Below, in pieces: positions 1-13,000 of a stretch of DNA of 64,000 nucleotides. Position numbers and translations under genes: made by a program. Position 1 is the stretch's first letter; every line of letters begins with the position of its first letter. The DNA lies in NCBI GenBank assembly GCA_028015205.1, contig JAPWFG010000018.1:2542001-2606000 (forward strand), written 5' to 3'. The stretch is from Mytilisepta virgata. Lineage: Eukaryota > Mollusca > Bivalvia > Mytilida > Mytilidae. Under the pieces are notes generated by a model. It saw only the letters and a program-made list of their open reading frames with translations, did not search any database and had not been told where the DNA came from.

Positions 1-217
1 TAATTTGTTTTCTTTCTATTGTTGTAAGAATAAGAACATTTAATCAAAACTTTACCAACTGTTGCCATTTATTGCCATTTGTACGTTTGAATGATTGAAT
101 TGTGTATATACTAGTAATATGTATTGTATATGTATGAATGTTAACTGTATACATGTATTTTGTTTGAGGGCCTCAATGAAAATTAGACTACTAGTTACCC
201 TCTTTAAATAAAGAATC

Positions 218-256
<39 letters not shown>
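1..256 (+). repeat. Retroposon-like 3' tail ending in (ATT)n
   Basis: The block ends with AATAAAG followed by about 12 ATT units (218-256), the layout of a LINE/SINE 3' end with a microsatellite tail. No reading frame is present. The remaining upstream stretch, 257-995, is AT-rich and holds nothing I recognise apart from the possible 5' exon boundary at 986. Confidence 0.35.
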
Positions 257-258
<2 letters not shown>

Positions 259-995
259 TATTGAGCAAAAAGGCATTTCAAAATATCATACCATGGCATT
301 TACATATAAAAGTCTGTCAAAAATGTGTATAAAAGGGTAAACATGTATAAGTATGCATGTAAACAACACGTTGTAGCTTCTAAAATATTTATGCCTTCAA
401 CAAGAAGAGCAAATTAGTATGTCCGAAAACCAAAAAGTACAACAAAACCACCACTTCCCTGAACATTCCACAACTGTTTGCAAAATAAAAGAATGACTGG
501 AGAATTACTACGTCTATGTGTTACAGATGTTATTTTTTTTTCAAATTTAACACGCGGAAAATTGCAACTACAAAATTTTTAGTTGCAAATTTCCGCAATG
601 TAGTTTAACATTCATTGCATTTTTCACTTAAAAAGATTGTCCTTGGTCTTTTCGGGTATTTTGTCCTGTCTGTAGTAACAAAAACGTGAGAGATAATAAA
701 ATTCTGAAACAATTGAACTAAAACACATATATAAGGTTAATTTGTAAGTTTTTATAAATAGTACATATGCTAATTTTGAGATGCTGTAAAATATCACCAC
801 TTCGCTCACTTGCATTTGTTCTCACAATACAATATGTATCATATTCATCAGGGTCCATGTTGTTCTCCGGAATTTGTCAGTTTTTTCGACTCCCCCCTCC
901 CTCTTTAGAATATCCGTTTGGTATTTCTTGACTTCACATATCAATAGGTTAGAAGTTCCATTTAGTTTTCTTTGAACATTTTTTCAGATAGAACG

Positions 996-1059
996 ATGGT
1001 TTTATACAGGATTGTTTTGATGCTCTTGTCAGCACTCGTGTCGATAGGAGAAGGACAAA
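996..1059 (+). CDS. Host exon 1: signal peptide
   Basis: The ATG at 996 opens a 21-residue hydrophobic leader (MVLYRIVLMLLSALVS, then IGEGQ), a typical secretory signal with a small-residue cleavage region. The donor GTAAGT starts at 1060 and leaves one base, a phase-1 intron. A pyrimidine-rich stretch ending in CAG lies at 977-986, just upstream, so this may be a second exon preceded by a non-coding 5' exon. I see no clear TATA box. Confidence 0.7.
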
Positions 1060-4000
1060 GTAAGTTTGATACACGTGTTTACTTATACTGGGGTGAATTC
1101 TTAAAGTATAATATCATTTATATAACATGAATAAATCGCTTATTCCTTCCGTGTCACAAATCACATAAATATGGGTAATACTTTACAAAAGAACATCATG
1201 CTTTCAATTTTATTGTTACAAGTAAGGCCTAGCCGATGTTCTTCGTGTTCCTACGTATGATATTGTCTTTGTTAACTGTATGCTCGTTGAAAAATATTCA
1301 AATAAATCCTGAAATCTTTCTCAAAAAGTTTTAAATAAATATAGACATTGGAGGGAAGAAAAAATATATTATAAATCTGAGATGTCTGCTTGTTGACTGT
1401 CAAATATGTCAGTGCATTGACCGTGATTGGTCGGACAGCTCATGTCTACAGCAAACATTTTTTCCAAAAGCTGAATAATTAGACATTCAAAAGTGCAGCA
1501 GTTGTTGGTCCGACGGTTATTGATCCGACAGCTCATTACTTCCATAACAATTGATTGGACAACACATTAGTCTGCGTGTCATTAATCCAAAAACACATTA
1601 GTGCGACAATTTGTTTCATATCTTCTTAAATACGAATCTATATTATCTATTCTCTCATTAAATGGAGGTAACTTCGGTATTTTACTAGGGTTGACCTTAC
1701 CACTATCACCATGAACAGCTCTATTTTATACTTATGACCAATTTCTTTCAAATATACCTCATGCGTCTGTTTCTCCTTTTCCCACCTCTCTAACCGGTTT
1801 GTCTTTCATCCCTCAATCTACCTTTGCTCACTTGCAACAAATTTTTGTAAATCTTTACCCTCATATCCTAATGACTTGCTCAATTCAACCAAATCCTTCA
1901 AAAACTCCATATTTTGAACACAATACAAATTAAAGACACACCTTCAGACTCAAACATTCATTTGGCCTAAACAACTATATCATAGCATTAAAATATACCG
2001 ACTTTATTTTGCATAGACTCGAACTCTATCCGACTGCTACCACTCAGTATTGCTGTACAAACAATTCTGAAAAATACAAAGTACAAATATTAATTATTGT
2101 TTTTCTTTTACAAAAACAAATTTTGTCTATAATTGCTTACCATACATCCCACTTCTGACACCAAATGTTACGGACGACCAGGTGATTGTAAATCTAGATC
2201 AGTATATGTAATTCGGCTTGCAAACATCTATTTAAAAAAATATACATTTAATTAACAAAATTGTACAAAAAAGTAAAACAAAATTCACAATTACAAAACA
2301 AAAAGAAACATTAAAGTCACTTGTCAAAACGCTACTGTCCTTTTTGAAATCGTCCTAGTTTTACATGGTTCACCGTATAACACTCTCCCAACTGAGCGAC
2401 TCGCCATATTCTATTTACGGTGTCAACACATTAATTTCCTCCCGCTTCCATCTCACAAAGACATCTTCGTCTTATTTCAATGTGTCATCTATTCAATTCC
2501 TCCCGCTTCCCATCTCACAGAGACATGTCCGTCTTATTTCAATACGTCATCTATTTCCAATCTAAATCCAGATAACTACAATTCCAAGATTTGAACTTTA
2601 CTATAATGTTCATACGTCGTATATGTAAAACGTATATTTGTGTAACATGTGTTATGTACATCTGCATACATATTGCAAACTTTCAATATAATATATATAT
2701 AACGTACAACCACGGCATATATGTACCGGACTGCTTTCCGTAAAATACCTGACAAATATATTCTAGTTCTGTATAAACTTTCTATTGGAATAGAAACGGA
2801 AAGTTCCATATACATTTCAAATGTTCGTTCTCTCACATAAAATAAAGTGTTCCTAAACTTTATTTTAACATTCGATAAAATTTTCGATAATAGAAAAATT
2901 ACATAAAAACTCTGAATATCAAATACATCTTTGTGTCACCAACACAAAAAAATTCCCAATTATATTCTATTAAATGATGCGTGCAACCCGTGCTAAACAT
3001 CAGCTTAAATCTCGAACCATAAAATTGTACTTAATACCATACAGGAATTCCCTAGTCCTATTTAAAAATACATCTACAATAATCTGTCCTTGACTCATGA
3101 CGATGTGTTCACACATGTTCAATAAAAGTACCAAAATACTGACGAAGCAAAAACAATTAATCAAACTCCGACACTAACAAATATGATTAAATACAAAACA
3201 ATGATATTTAATACACTACTTCCACAAACTAACCAACAATACCCGATCTAAGTAGCAATAAGCAATTAAAATCGGAGTATACCTATCTAAATAGATGCCC
3301 AAGGATCATTATCACCTAGCGTCACGTAACTTCGTCACAATTTTTTGAATTACAATCGTTTGTCTTTGAATAAGATGTTTAAGCGATTAACGGAATTTTA
3401 ACAAATAAAAACACAAAATAAAACAACCAAAGCCTACATAAACAATGCGTACAATCTACACACCGGTAGTCATTTAAAAACCAAGTCGTTATGCAACACG
3501 TTTAACGAGCTCATTTATTGAAAGGGTAACACATATACACTGAACCAATTATTAATGAGTTCAAATTTTCATTCATATTATATACCTGTTGTGACCTTCA
3601 GTAAGCTCAGTTACATAAGAACATACACCATCTATCTCATTGAAAATTCAAAGAAAGTTTAAAATCTGCTAACGTAGTTCTCAAATTAATTGACAGGATA
3701 AAAAATATTATATTTAGACAAAAACTTGATAAAACTAATTAAAACAGGGTTAACAATTAGAAAAATCAAATGAAAAAATATAAATCCATTACAGGAAGTG
3801 CTGAATCAGTGGTCTAGTTTGACCCTGCTAACTACTGTTATGACAATGAAAAATCATGTGATCGCTTCATAACCTCAATACTAGTACCACATGGATGGCA
3901 TAACTCTAATCATTGACAGTGCATTATTTTTTATCTCATTTGGACAGATTTCAGTTGTGAGAAAAACAGAGGCATATCAGTTGTAACATCGCAATAAATT

Positions 4001-7000
4001 GGACATGTTTTCTTAAAGATTGTATAATGAAAAAAAAAAAAAAAAAAAAAAAAGTACACCACAGCTTAAGGTTAGATAAATAGAAAATTATAACAATACG
4101 AATAAGAGTAGAGCAGAAATTCGGCTAAGTGGAGGAAAATTCTTTTCATTCCTACATGATGTAGGCCTAAGTGAATAGGGACAATGTTGAGTTACAAGTA
4201 ACACGTACACGCAACCTGCCTATATGTTATATAATACTAAACCAATTTTCAATCATTATAATTAAGATAAGAAATTAAGTATTCCAGTTTCTTGGGATAC
4301 CCAGTGTTTCCTATTTCCCTTTAAAAAATCACGCAAACAAAGAAATATAGGTTCAACATACTCAGGTATAAAGCCAATGTTACGGTTATTCGGGTGTATT
4401 AAATGAACATTTTTTAAATATTTTCTTCTTTACTAAATGTATCAAGACATTTCCCAGTCAACATTAATGTTTTACGTGGTTAAGACTGTCGGACCAATGA
4501 GCTGTAAAATCAATGTGTTGCCTAGAAATTAAGTATAGTACAAATGCGCCTAAGGATTAATAACTGTAGGATTTGTGAGTAGTATATGGGGACAGCTCAA
4601 GTCGAATTTGAGTAGGTGGAGCGAGGTAGTGCTGGATATGACGTCACAGAACCGGAAACGACATCACAGGAAGTGATGTCACCGGTACAGGAAGTTACGT
4701 TACAAGAACCGGAAGTACCCGAAGTGGTGTGCGCGAAATAGTGCTCGCCATTTTCCCGGTATTTGTTTACCGATCTGACGCCAATCACCTGTCTGGACCT
4801 GGATGTGTGGTATGTGCATGTGTAGGTTGCACTCCACAAATTAATAGTACCATTTTCTATGTGAAGTGAACTAACAAATGTCATGGTCTTGTGCCATCTT
4901 CAGAGTAAATAATACCCATATACATATATATATATTCTGAAAGGCCATTATGTTATCAGTGTTTCAATCATGATAAAATAGATAAAAAATATCCATGGAA
5001 ACCTAGTTGGCATAGCAACATTTCAAAAATTATCATAAAAAAGCTTTAAAAATGTTAAATTTCACTCCACTTCGGCTTAAAATTGAGGTCTGATGCAGCG
5101 TTTCAATCCAATTGAGACTTAATTTTTCAGATTCTGCATAAAATTCCATTACATATGTGGGAAAAAAAGGTTTACTTTTCCGGCTCTTTTTTCGCAATTT
5201 AACTTACCAGTGCAGGTGCCGATTATCACTGTCAAAGTTTTACACACCACATGTCAATTCACAAGTCCCAGTTTATGACCTCCCATTACTTGTCAGAAGC
5301 AAATTCAGTTAATGTTTTCGTATTTTTTTAAACTAAAATCTATCCTCTTTCAGTCAATATTACAATTTTGAGGTTAAGACATTTATTATTTATCTATCAT
5401 GTAGTCAAACTTTACCAACTCTAATAATTAATAAAATTCTGGGAGTGCATTTCTCTGAAACTAAGATAATTAGTGGAGTGTAACAGTAGGTGGAACTGGA
5501 AGTCCACGAAAGTGCTTTGCGCGCGGAAGTAGTGGGTTTTACCCACCTATTTTCTTTTTATTTTAACGGAAGTGACATTTGTAACGTGGTGGAACCCGGA
5601 TTTGTCGTCTACAAATTTGTAGGCGGAACCGGAAGTTTTGCGCAAATGCACAACCGGAAGTAGTGGGACTGGTACTTTTACTGTGTTATGTCGAAGTCTG
5701 AGAGTATTCGAAGTACAGAGGGTTGATTGAATTATCTCTCCCTTTTCTCGCGGTTTTCGTTCCGCTTGTTTTCCGTTCGTTCAAGGGTGGCCAAAGGTAG
5801 GATTGGATAATGTCCCCTTTCCTCCAGCCAATGCTGTCACCATTACGTCAATGGACTGGTGTCCTTAGCCACAGACTTAGCAGCGGCGGTCCATTTTATT
5901 GGTCCATGTTGCTCTTCACTGCTCATCGCTGCTCTTCTCTTGCTCATTGCTGCTCATCGCTGCTCTTCTCTTGCTCATCGCTGCTCATCGCTGCTCTTCT
6001 CTTGCTCTGTGCTGCTCATCGCTACTCTTCTCTTGCTCATCGCTGCTGTTCGCTACTCTTCGCTGCTAATCGCTGCTCTTCACTGCTCTTCTCTTCCTCA
6101 TCGCTGCCCATCACTTGCTCCGCGCTGCTCATCGCTGCTCTTCGCTGCTTTTCTCTTGGTCATCGCTGCCTTCGCTGCTTTTCTCTTGGTCATCGCTCCC
6201 CTTTGCTGCTCTTCTCTTGCTCATTGCTGCTCTTCGCTGCTCATTGTTGCTGTAATCTTGCTTACAGCTGCTCTTCACTGTCATTCTCTTGCTCATTACT
6301 GCTCATCTCTTGCTCCGCGCTATTCATCGCTGCTCTTCTTTTTTTCTTCACTGCTCATCCCAGCTCTTCTCTGGGCTATCGCTGCTCTTCTCTTGCTCAT
6401 CGTTTGCTCTTCACTGTTCCTAACTGGCTGAATACCTGAATACCTGCAATGAACTTTGGACTGAGGGTTACGAAAGAAGTGCATAAAAAAATGATATATG
6501 GACTTACTGTGACAAAACCAACCATGATAACTGAATAACTAGTGTTGTTTTAAAAGTGTATTTACCTGAGGGATTTGCCATAGAAATAAGGATTAAATAA
6601 ATAAAACCAAGAATATCTTTAATCTACATGGAGAGCATGAAAGAGGTACATTTTACTTTGCGGAAGGAAACTTTTTTACCATGGCTCGTTATTTGTCAAA
6701 TTTCTGAAAAAGTAGACTAACATCACATCCCGAAATTTTAACTGGATATGTGCCAGTTTATGGCGATCGTTTTGAGCCATCTCCCATGTTTCAACAGTCC
6801 ATATGTAATGTATATCTTGTGCAATTATTATTTTTTACATATATGATAAAGTAAAATGACAAAAATTATTGTTTTTTAACTAAAAAAACTAGACTGACAT
6901 CGCATCCCGAAATTTTAACTGAATATGTGCCAGTGTATGGCGATCGTTTTGAGCCATCTCCCATGTTTCAACGAAACTTACAGACTTAATGGCAGCCTAT

Positions 7001-10000
7001 TATTTCATGACTTCTGTAACAGGAAAACAATTGCGCGTCTTGTCCCGGCTTCTCATCTCTTGCTCTTCGCGGCTCATCGCTGCTCTTCATTGCTTTTTTC
7101 TTGCTCATCGCTGTTCTTCACTGCTCTTATCTTGCTCATCGCTGCTCTTCACTCCACTTATCTTGCTCTTTGCTGCTCTTGCTCATTGCTGTTGTTCTCT
7201 TGCTCATCGCTGCTCTTGTCGTGATCTAGGCTGCTCATCGCTGCTTTCCTCTTGCCCATCGCTGCTCTTCACTGCTTTTCTCTCGCTCATCGCTGCTTTT
7301 GGATTATGTCCCCTTACCTCCAGCCAATGCTGTCACCATTAGGTCAATAGACTGGTGTCCTTAGTAATCGCCTTAGCAACGGTGGTCCATTTCATTGCTC
7401 GATGCTGCTCTTCATTGCTCATCACTGTTCTACTGCTCTTCTCTTGCTGATCAATGCTGATCGCTGCTCTTCACTTGCTCATCGCTGCTCTACACTGCTC
7501 TTCTCTTGCTGATCGCTGCTGATCGCTGCTCTTCTCTTGCTCCTCGCTGCTCTTCTCTTGCCCATCGCTGCTCTTTTTTTGCTCATCGCTGCTCTTCCCT
7601 TTCTCCGGGCTTCTCATCACTGTTCTTCTCTTGCTCTTCGCTGCTCTTCTGTTTGTCTTCGCTACTCATCACTGCTCTTCTCTTGCTCCGTGGTGCTCAT
7701 CACTGCTCATTTCTATTTTTGCTGCTGCTGCTAGCGGTGGTCGATTATCGTTAGTGAAAGATTGGATCTGTGCTAGAGCACTCTTAAATCTGGGTCATTT
7801 GATAGGCCACTCTGCATTTATTTAGGCTTGTTACTGGCAATCATAAGATAGGTTGCATTAGCCATCCCTTCTTTTTTAGGCCACTCTGCATTTTTCCAGG
7901 CTTGTGACTGGCTATATATGTATAAACATATGTAGGCTGCATTACCCCTCCTTCCATTTTTTTGCTTTCTTCTGTTTTTCTTTATAATTTGTTTCTAATA
8001 GTTCCAATTCCTACATAGAGTCATATCTGTTTTCAGATGGTAGTGGTCGTAGTCGTTGAATACAGGTTAAACAGATATTTTCGTTTTTCTAGGGCGTATA
8101 CCCATGATTCTTTTGATTCGTAGTCTTCCTCTTCTCTCCGGTGATTAGAAGTTTTCTTGATCTATCTATGTACGAGGTCTTTATTCATGCTTTGATGCTA
8201 GGACAAGGGTCCGAGGTAATGCTTTCGCATTTCGTCTCTGTGTGAGTTAAACATGTCCCTATATGCTGCCAAGCTTGCCTTTTCTTCTTCAATTCCGGCT
8301 TTGACTTGTTCGTTTACTTTCTGTGAGTATTCCGGTTGATGAAATTTAATTGATCAGCAGCAAAAAGCAATGACGAGCAGCGAACTGTGTGGTCTGAATG
8401 AATAGACAAAAGCAATTCTCGTCAGTATGATGCCAATGGAAAGTTTTTCAAGAAAATATAATCAGAGGTTTTGTTTAATTTCATCAGTTGTTTGCAGACC
8501 GTCATACAACATACACGTATAAATGGAATCGAAAACGCCTCTCATGAAGAGCAGCGATGAGCAAGAGAAGAGCAGCAAACAGGAAGAGAAGAGCAGCGAT
8601 GAGCAAGAGAAGAGCAGCGAAGAGGAAGAGAAGAGCAGCGATGAGCAAGAGAAGACCAGCGAAGAGGAAGAGAAGAGCAGCGATAAGCAAGTGAAGAGCA
8701 GTGAAAAGCAGCGATGAGCAGCGCGGAGCAAGAGATGAGCAGCGAGATGCAGCGATGATAAAGAGAAGAGCAGCGATGATCAGCACAAAGGAAGAGAAGA
8801 GCAGCGAAGAGCAAGAGAAGAGAAACGAAGAGCAAGAACAGAGCAATGAAGAGCAGCGATGAGCGGCAAAGATCAGCTCTGAGCAACAAAGGAAAAGCGA
8901 AGAGCAAGAGAAGAACAGCAAGGATAGAGAGAAGAGCAGTGAAGAGCAGCGATGAGCAAGAGAAGAGTAGAGATGAGCAGCACAGAGCAAGAACAGAGCA
9001 GCGAAGAGCAGGGAAAGAGGAGATAATCCAAACACCCCTCTGTACTTCGAATTCTCTATGACTTCGTCATAACAGTAAAAGTATCGGTCCCTGATGCCAT
9101 GTGAGTCCCTTACCCTATATAGACTGATGACAGAACCAGAGACGACCGAGAATGAAAAGCGCAGGAAAAGGGGAGATCAAATCTTAATTCCGGTCAAGCA
9201 TGTCACATCAGGGTCCCAGCACCTGACTGAAGCCAATTCCGTAGAAAAATAAAGAAAAATGGCAGGAAAACCCACTACTTTCAGAGACTTCAGGTTCCGG
9301 TCACATCACTTTTGGTTCCACCTAAACATGCGCATACTACACATCCGGGTCCAGGCACGTGACTGTCGTCACTTCCGTAAACAAATAATGGAAAACTGGC
9401 AGGAAAATCTACTAATATGGGGTTGCGCAAGCGTGGAAACCACTTCCAGGTATTTTCAGTTCTCGTCCTGTGACTACCGGTTCCGCTGACATCACTTATA
9501 GTGACGTCATACCCGGCTCCACCTCGCACCACCGTCTCAAATCCGACTTGAACTGTCCCAATATACTACTTTTGTGAGGGTCGGAATATTACAACATTTG
9601 TACCAGTGACCACCACAAAAAAAAAACAAAAACAAAAACAAAAACAAAAACAAACAAAAACAAAAAAACAAAAAATCAGTGGGGCTGGAAAATAAGCATT
9701 TACAGATACAACGGTGGGAGTCAAACTCAGTTTGTCTTTACCGAGACGAAGAAATCGAAACTCCAGTGATGAAATTTAGATTTATTAAAATTTATTATGG
9801 CATCAATGTGCATATTTCCATAAATATTCAACGGTCTGAGGCATTACTATCCATCAATCAAGTGTAAATATTTTTTTCCTATGATTTTCAAAAGGCTGTT
9901 TTGTGATGTTAATTATTCGTGGTTGAATTCTTTCTTGCATATCAATAACCCAATGACAAATTTTACACTTTGATTCAATGTTATAAGGTATGAAATTAAG

Positions 10001-13000
10001 TTAAAAACTGACCATGCATAAACATACACCAATCATATCGATCTACCATTAATTTACACAAACAACATCAACATTTCTGTATGGTAACAATTCAGGATTT
10101 GCACACCTGTCCCGTTTGGAATCGTTCCGGGTTTATTTGAAAATACGTCTTACTCATTCTGATGCAACGCGTGCAACTTATTTAGATGACGACTTGCTCT
10201 TGGACGTTTCGGATTTTATCGGTTCGGGTATACTATTATTGAATTCTAGAGCTTATAATAAAAATTCGCCGTTGTCAAGATTAAAAGTTGACAGAAAGCT
10301 ACGCTTAAATAGACTATGATGACCCTGATTACCTTCGGGTCTATGTTTGTCAGAGTATTAACGTTGCCGGACAATTATTGTCAAACCATCGTGAGATCAC
10401 AAAACAGGTTAAATGTTTATCTATTTTTATTTAGAATAGCAGTATCTTGCTAGTCTCAATTCAACGGCTGCATAGAATAGTTCCTAATCTTTACAAGATC
10501 GAATGTTGATCAGTTTCTGTTTTGGATTTAATATAATTTTATTGTGCTGGTTAACCCTGAATTTATAGTGCTCAAAATGATAATATATAAGTTACTCTGT
10601 TTTTCCAATACATTTTGATAGAAGACGTGCTCTTTTACATCTAATGAGGTGCCCTATGTAGTGTTTGTTTTGATATTTGAAATCTATTCACACCATTGGT
10701 GTATTTGTTATGTACACGAACATTGTAATTCTGAAATAGTTATCTACTTATCTTAGTGTCGATCATCAAATTAAAATGTTTGGACAATATGAAACACTCA
10801 GAAACGTGTCCTTCCCCTCAAACGTGTCCGATCCGCCCAAACTTGTCCATTTCGACGTCACAGTATGCCCAAACGTGTCCAGTTTGGAACGACGCCCAAA
10901 CGTGTCTATTTCGACGTCATAGTACATACGCTCAAACGTGTCCATGTTGTGTTAGTCGCCCAAACGTGTCCATTCAAATGTGTCAAGGAAGTACGCTCCA
11001 AAGTTTTTTGACACATGTTCGTCAAAACAGACCATTAGTGGTCAAATAATGGGGAAAACAAAGAATGTCACCTATGATGAATTTTAGCGAAACAGATCGG
11101 ATCATGCACGGAGCAATATAATAGCTTACTACTTCGTGGATTATTATGCTTATTTTTTTACAGTTCTGTTGTTCTTATTTTTATATATTTTGGCCTTCTC
11201 TTATCTATGTACATTACTCAGTTTAATTTTTATTCGATTTTCGATTCTTCGGAATATACTTTCTGCTTCTAGGTTAGATATTTCTTTGTCGATGTTTCAT
11301 ACGACAAACGAAATTTAATCATACACAAAGGGCTACATTTACTCTCCGATGGATGTAATGTATATTCTATAGCACTCTCTAAGTGCTAGTTCGTCTTAAG
11401 ATTCCAGTGCTTTGTACATCTTATGGACGATTTTCATTCTTGAGTAGTAGTATACTAGTACCATCATCGCCGACTTAGTAGATCATTATGAAATTTCCAA
11501 CTCATAGATGAGATCAGACATCGGACATTTTTCAGTAAACGTCAGTGTTCAGTACCGAATTGACAAACACCCAATTTGGCCAATCACCGGATTTTCCGCT
11601 TGTTATCTGACGTGTGCTGCGCACGAAGCAGATCCTGCTTACTCTTCCGGAGCACATGATCTTTTTTTTTACAATACGATTTTCTGAACTATCCCTACTT
11701 CGGTTTGTTGCCTTGCTATTCGTTTATGTTGCTTTGTTATTTGTTTACCGTTCTTCTGTATTGAAAGAATAAATAACGATATTACGGTAATTGTTATGTA
11801 GAAGGCCTTTTCTGCAATTTATGCCTCATCAGTACAGATCACACTGAAGTACGTGGAAGACCGAACATTCCAAAGTTTATGTATGATTGAGAGCAAACAA
11901 AACCCAAAGTTCCCAAACAGTAAAGCCAAATAAGAACAAACAAGAAACATGCACGAGACAATACATTAGTGCTCTTTTATTGTTGTTCTACATATTGAAG
12001 TCATTATGGGGTCTTAAAGTTACTGTACTGGTTTATAAATAGAATTATGATAGATACCAGGCATGACGAAATGATATGAGATTCTGTATAGCTTTTGATA
12101 GCATATTTGCATTTGTACTGTATCATAATGGTTTCTTGTTATTTTGTTTCTTTTATCATAACTACTTTTTCATCAGGATTCATTTGTGCTTCATTTGTAC
12201 CAATAAACGCATTGATTAAACAAAACTAAAACGTTTAACATTTAAATAATATTGTACAATTACAATACGGGTGTTTCAAACTAAATGAAATGTTTATTAG
12301 GCTGTTCTTTCCTTAATCTGGTATCTGTTTATTTGGAAGGAGCTCCCAGTGAGGTCATCCTGTACAGTATATAAAGTTCCACGCCTGTCACATCGGTCCA
12401 CTTGAATTACCACACCCTTCCGCCAGAAACCACTACTAAAAACAGCGGTACCTTTATTCATTGCTGGATTTGTCCTGTAGTCTACCATATCACCTTTAGC
12501 AGGATAATATGTGTTTTCGATCCCAGATTTTTCTCCGAACAATTCCATCGGATACAAGGATGTACTATTGAAATATTCCGTGATTCCTCTATTGAAAAAT
12601 CCAGATTCTTGTTTGTTATCTCGAATTTCCTGTTATTAGAAAATAAATATGATTTCAAATAACTGATATAATTTATACAGTATTGAAAAATAAGTACTTT
12701 AGGCGAAAATAGTTATAATAGGTTTTTGAGATATAAGCGATCGAAAATATGGCGGGAAACAACTCCGCTAAACTTTCATAGGTTTAACATTTGCGATATT
12801 TGATTATTTAAGACCACATGACTCATAAACAATTGTTTGAGAGTTCCTTTAGATGTGTTTCATTCATTGAATACCTGCACAGTTTTACAATTTGTTGGGA
12901 GCATATCTGAAAACAAAATACCTGTAAATGCATTCTCTTCACTGGCGTCTCTGAAGTAATTGTGCAAGGTGGACACCCAAACCTTTTCCTGTAAAACTCA

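Larger units (their letters stand above)
4572..9578. mobile_element. Fold-back transposon-like element with nested inverted minisatellites
   Basis: The ends 4578 (AGTAGTATATGGGGACAG) and 9570 (reverse complement AGTAGTATATTGGGACAG) are inverted copies. They are flanked by TTTGTG on both sides (4572-4577 and 9571-9576; the match extends to TTTGTGAG), a likely 6-8 bp target duplication. The inverted arms carry related ACCGGAAGT/TGACGTCA-rich sequence (4578-4880 plus 5480-5780, versus 9030-9570). Inside them a GCTGCTCTTCTCTTGCTCATC minisatellite lies on the left (5915-7735) and, reverse-complemented, on the right (8535-9020). No transposase is visible, so it is non-autonomous. The superfamily is unknown. 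Confidence 0.7.

Noticed and set aside
5810..7754. Several open frames of 64-209 aa rich in Ser, Leu, Cys and His (also on the minus strand at 8462-9035).
   Set aside because: They are produced by the minisatellite unit, whose length is near a multiple of three; several frames are open at once and no domain is present.
10756..11049. A 97-aa frame with repeated QTCP.
   Set aside because: It is the translation of the terminal motif array of the Ginger-like element.
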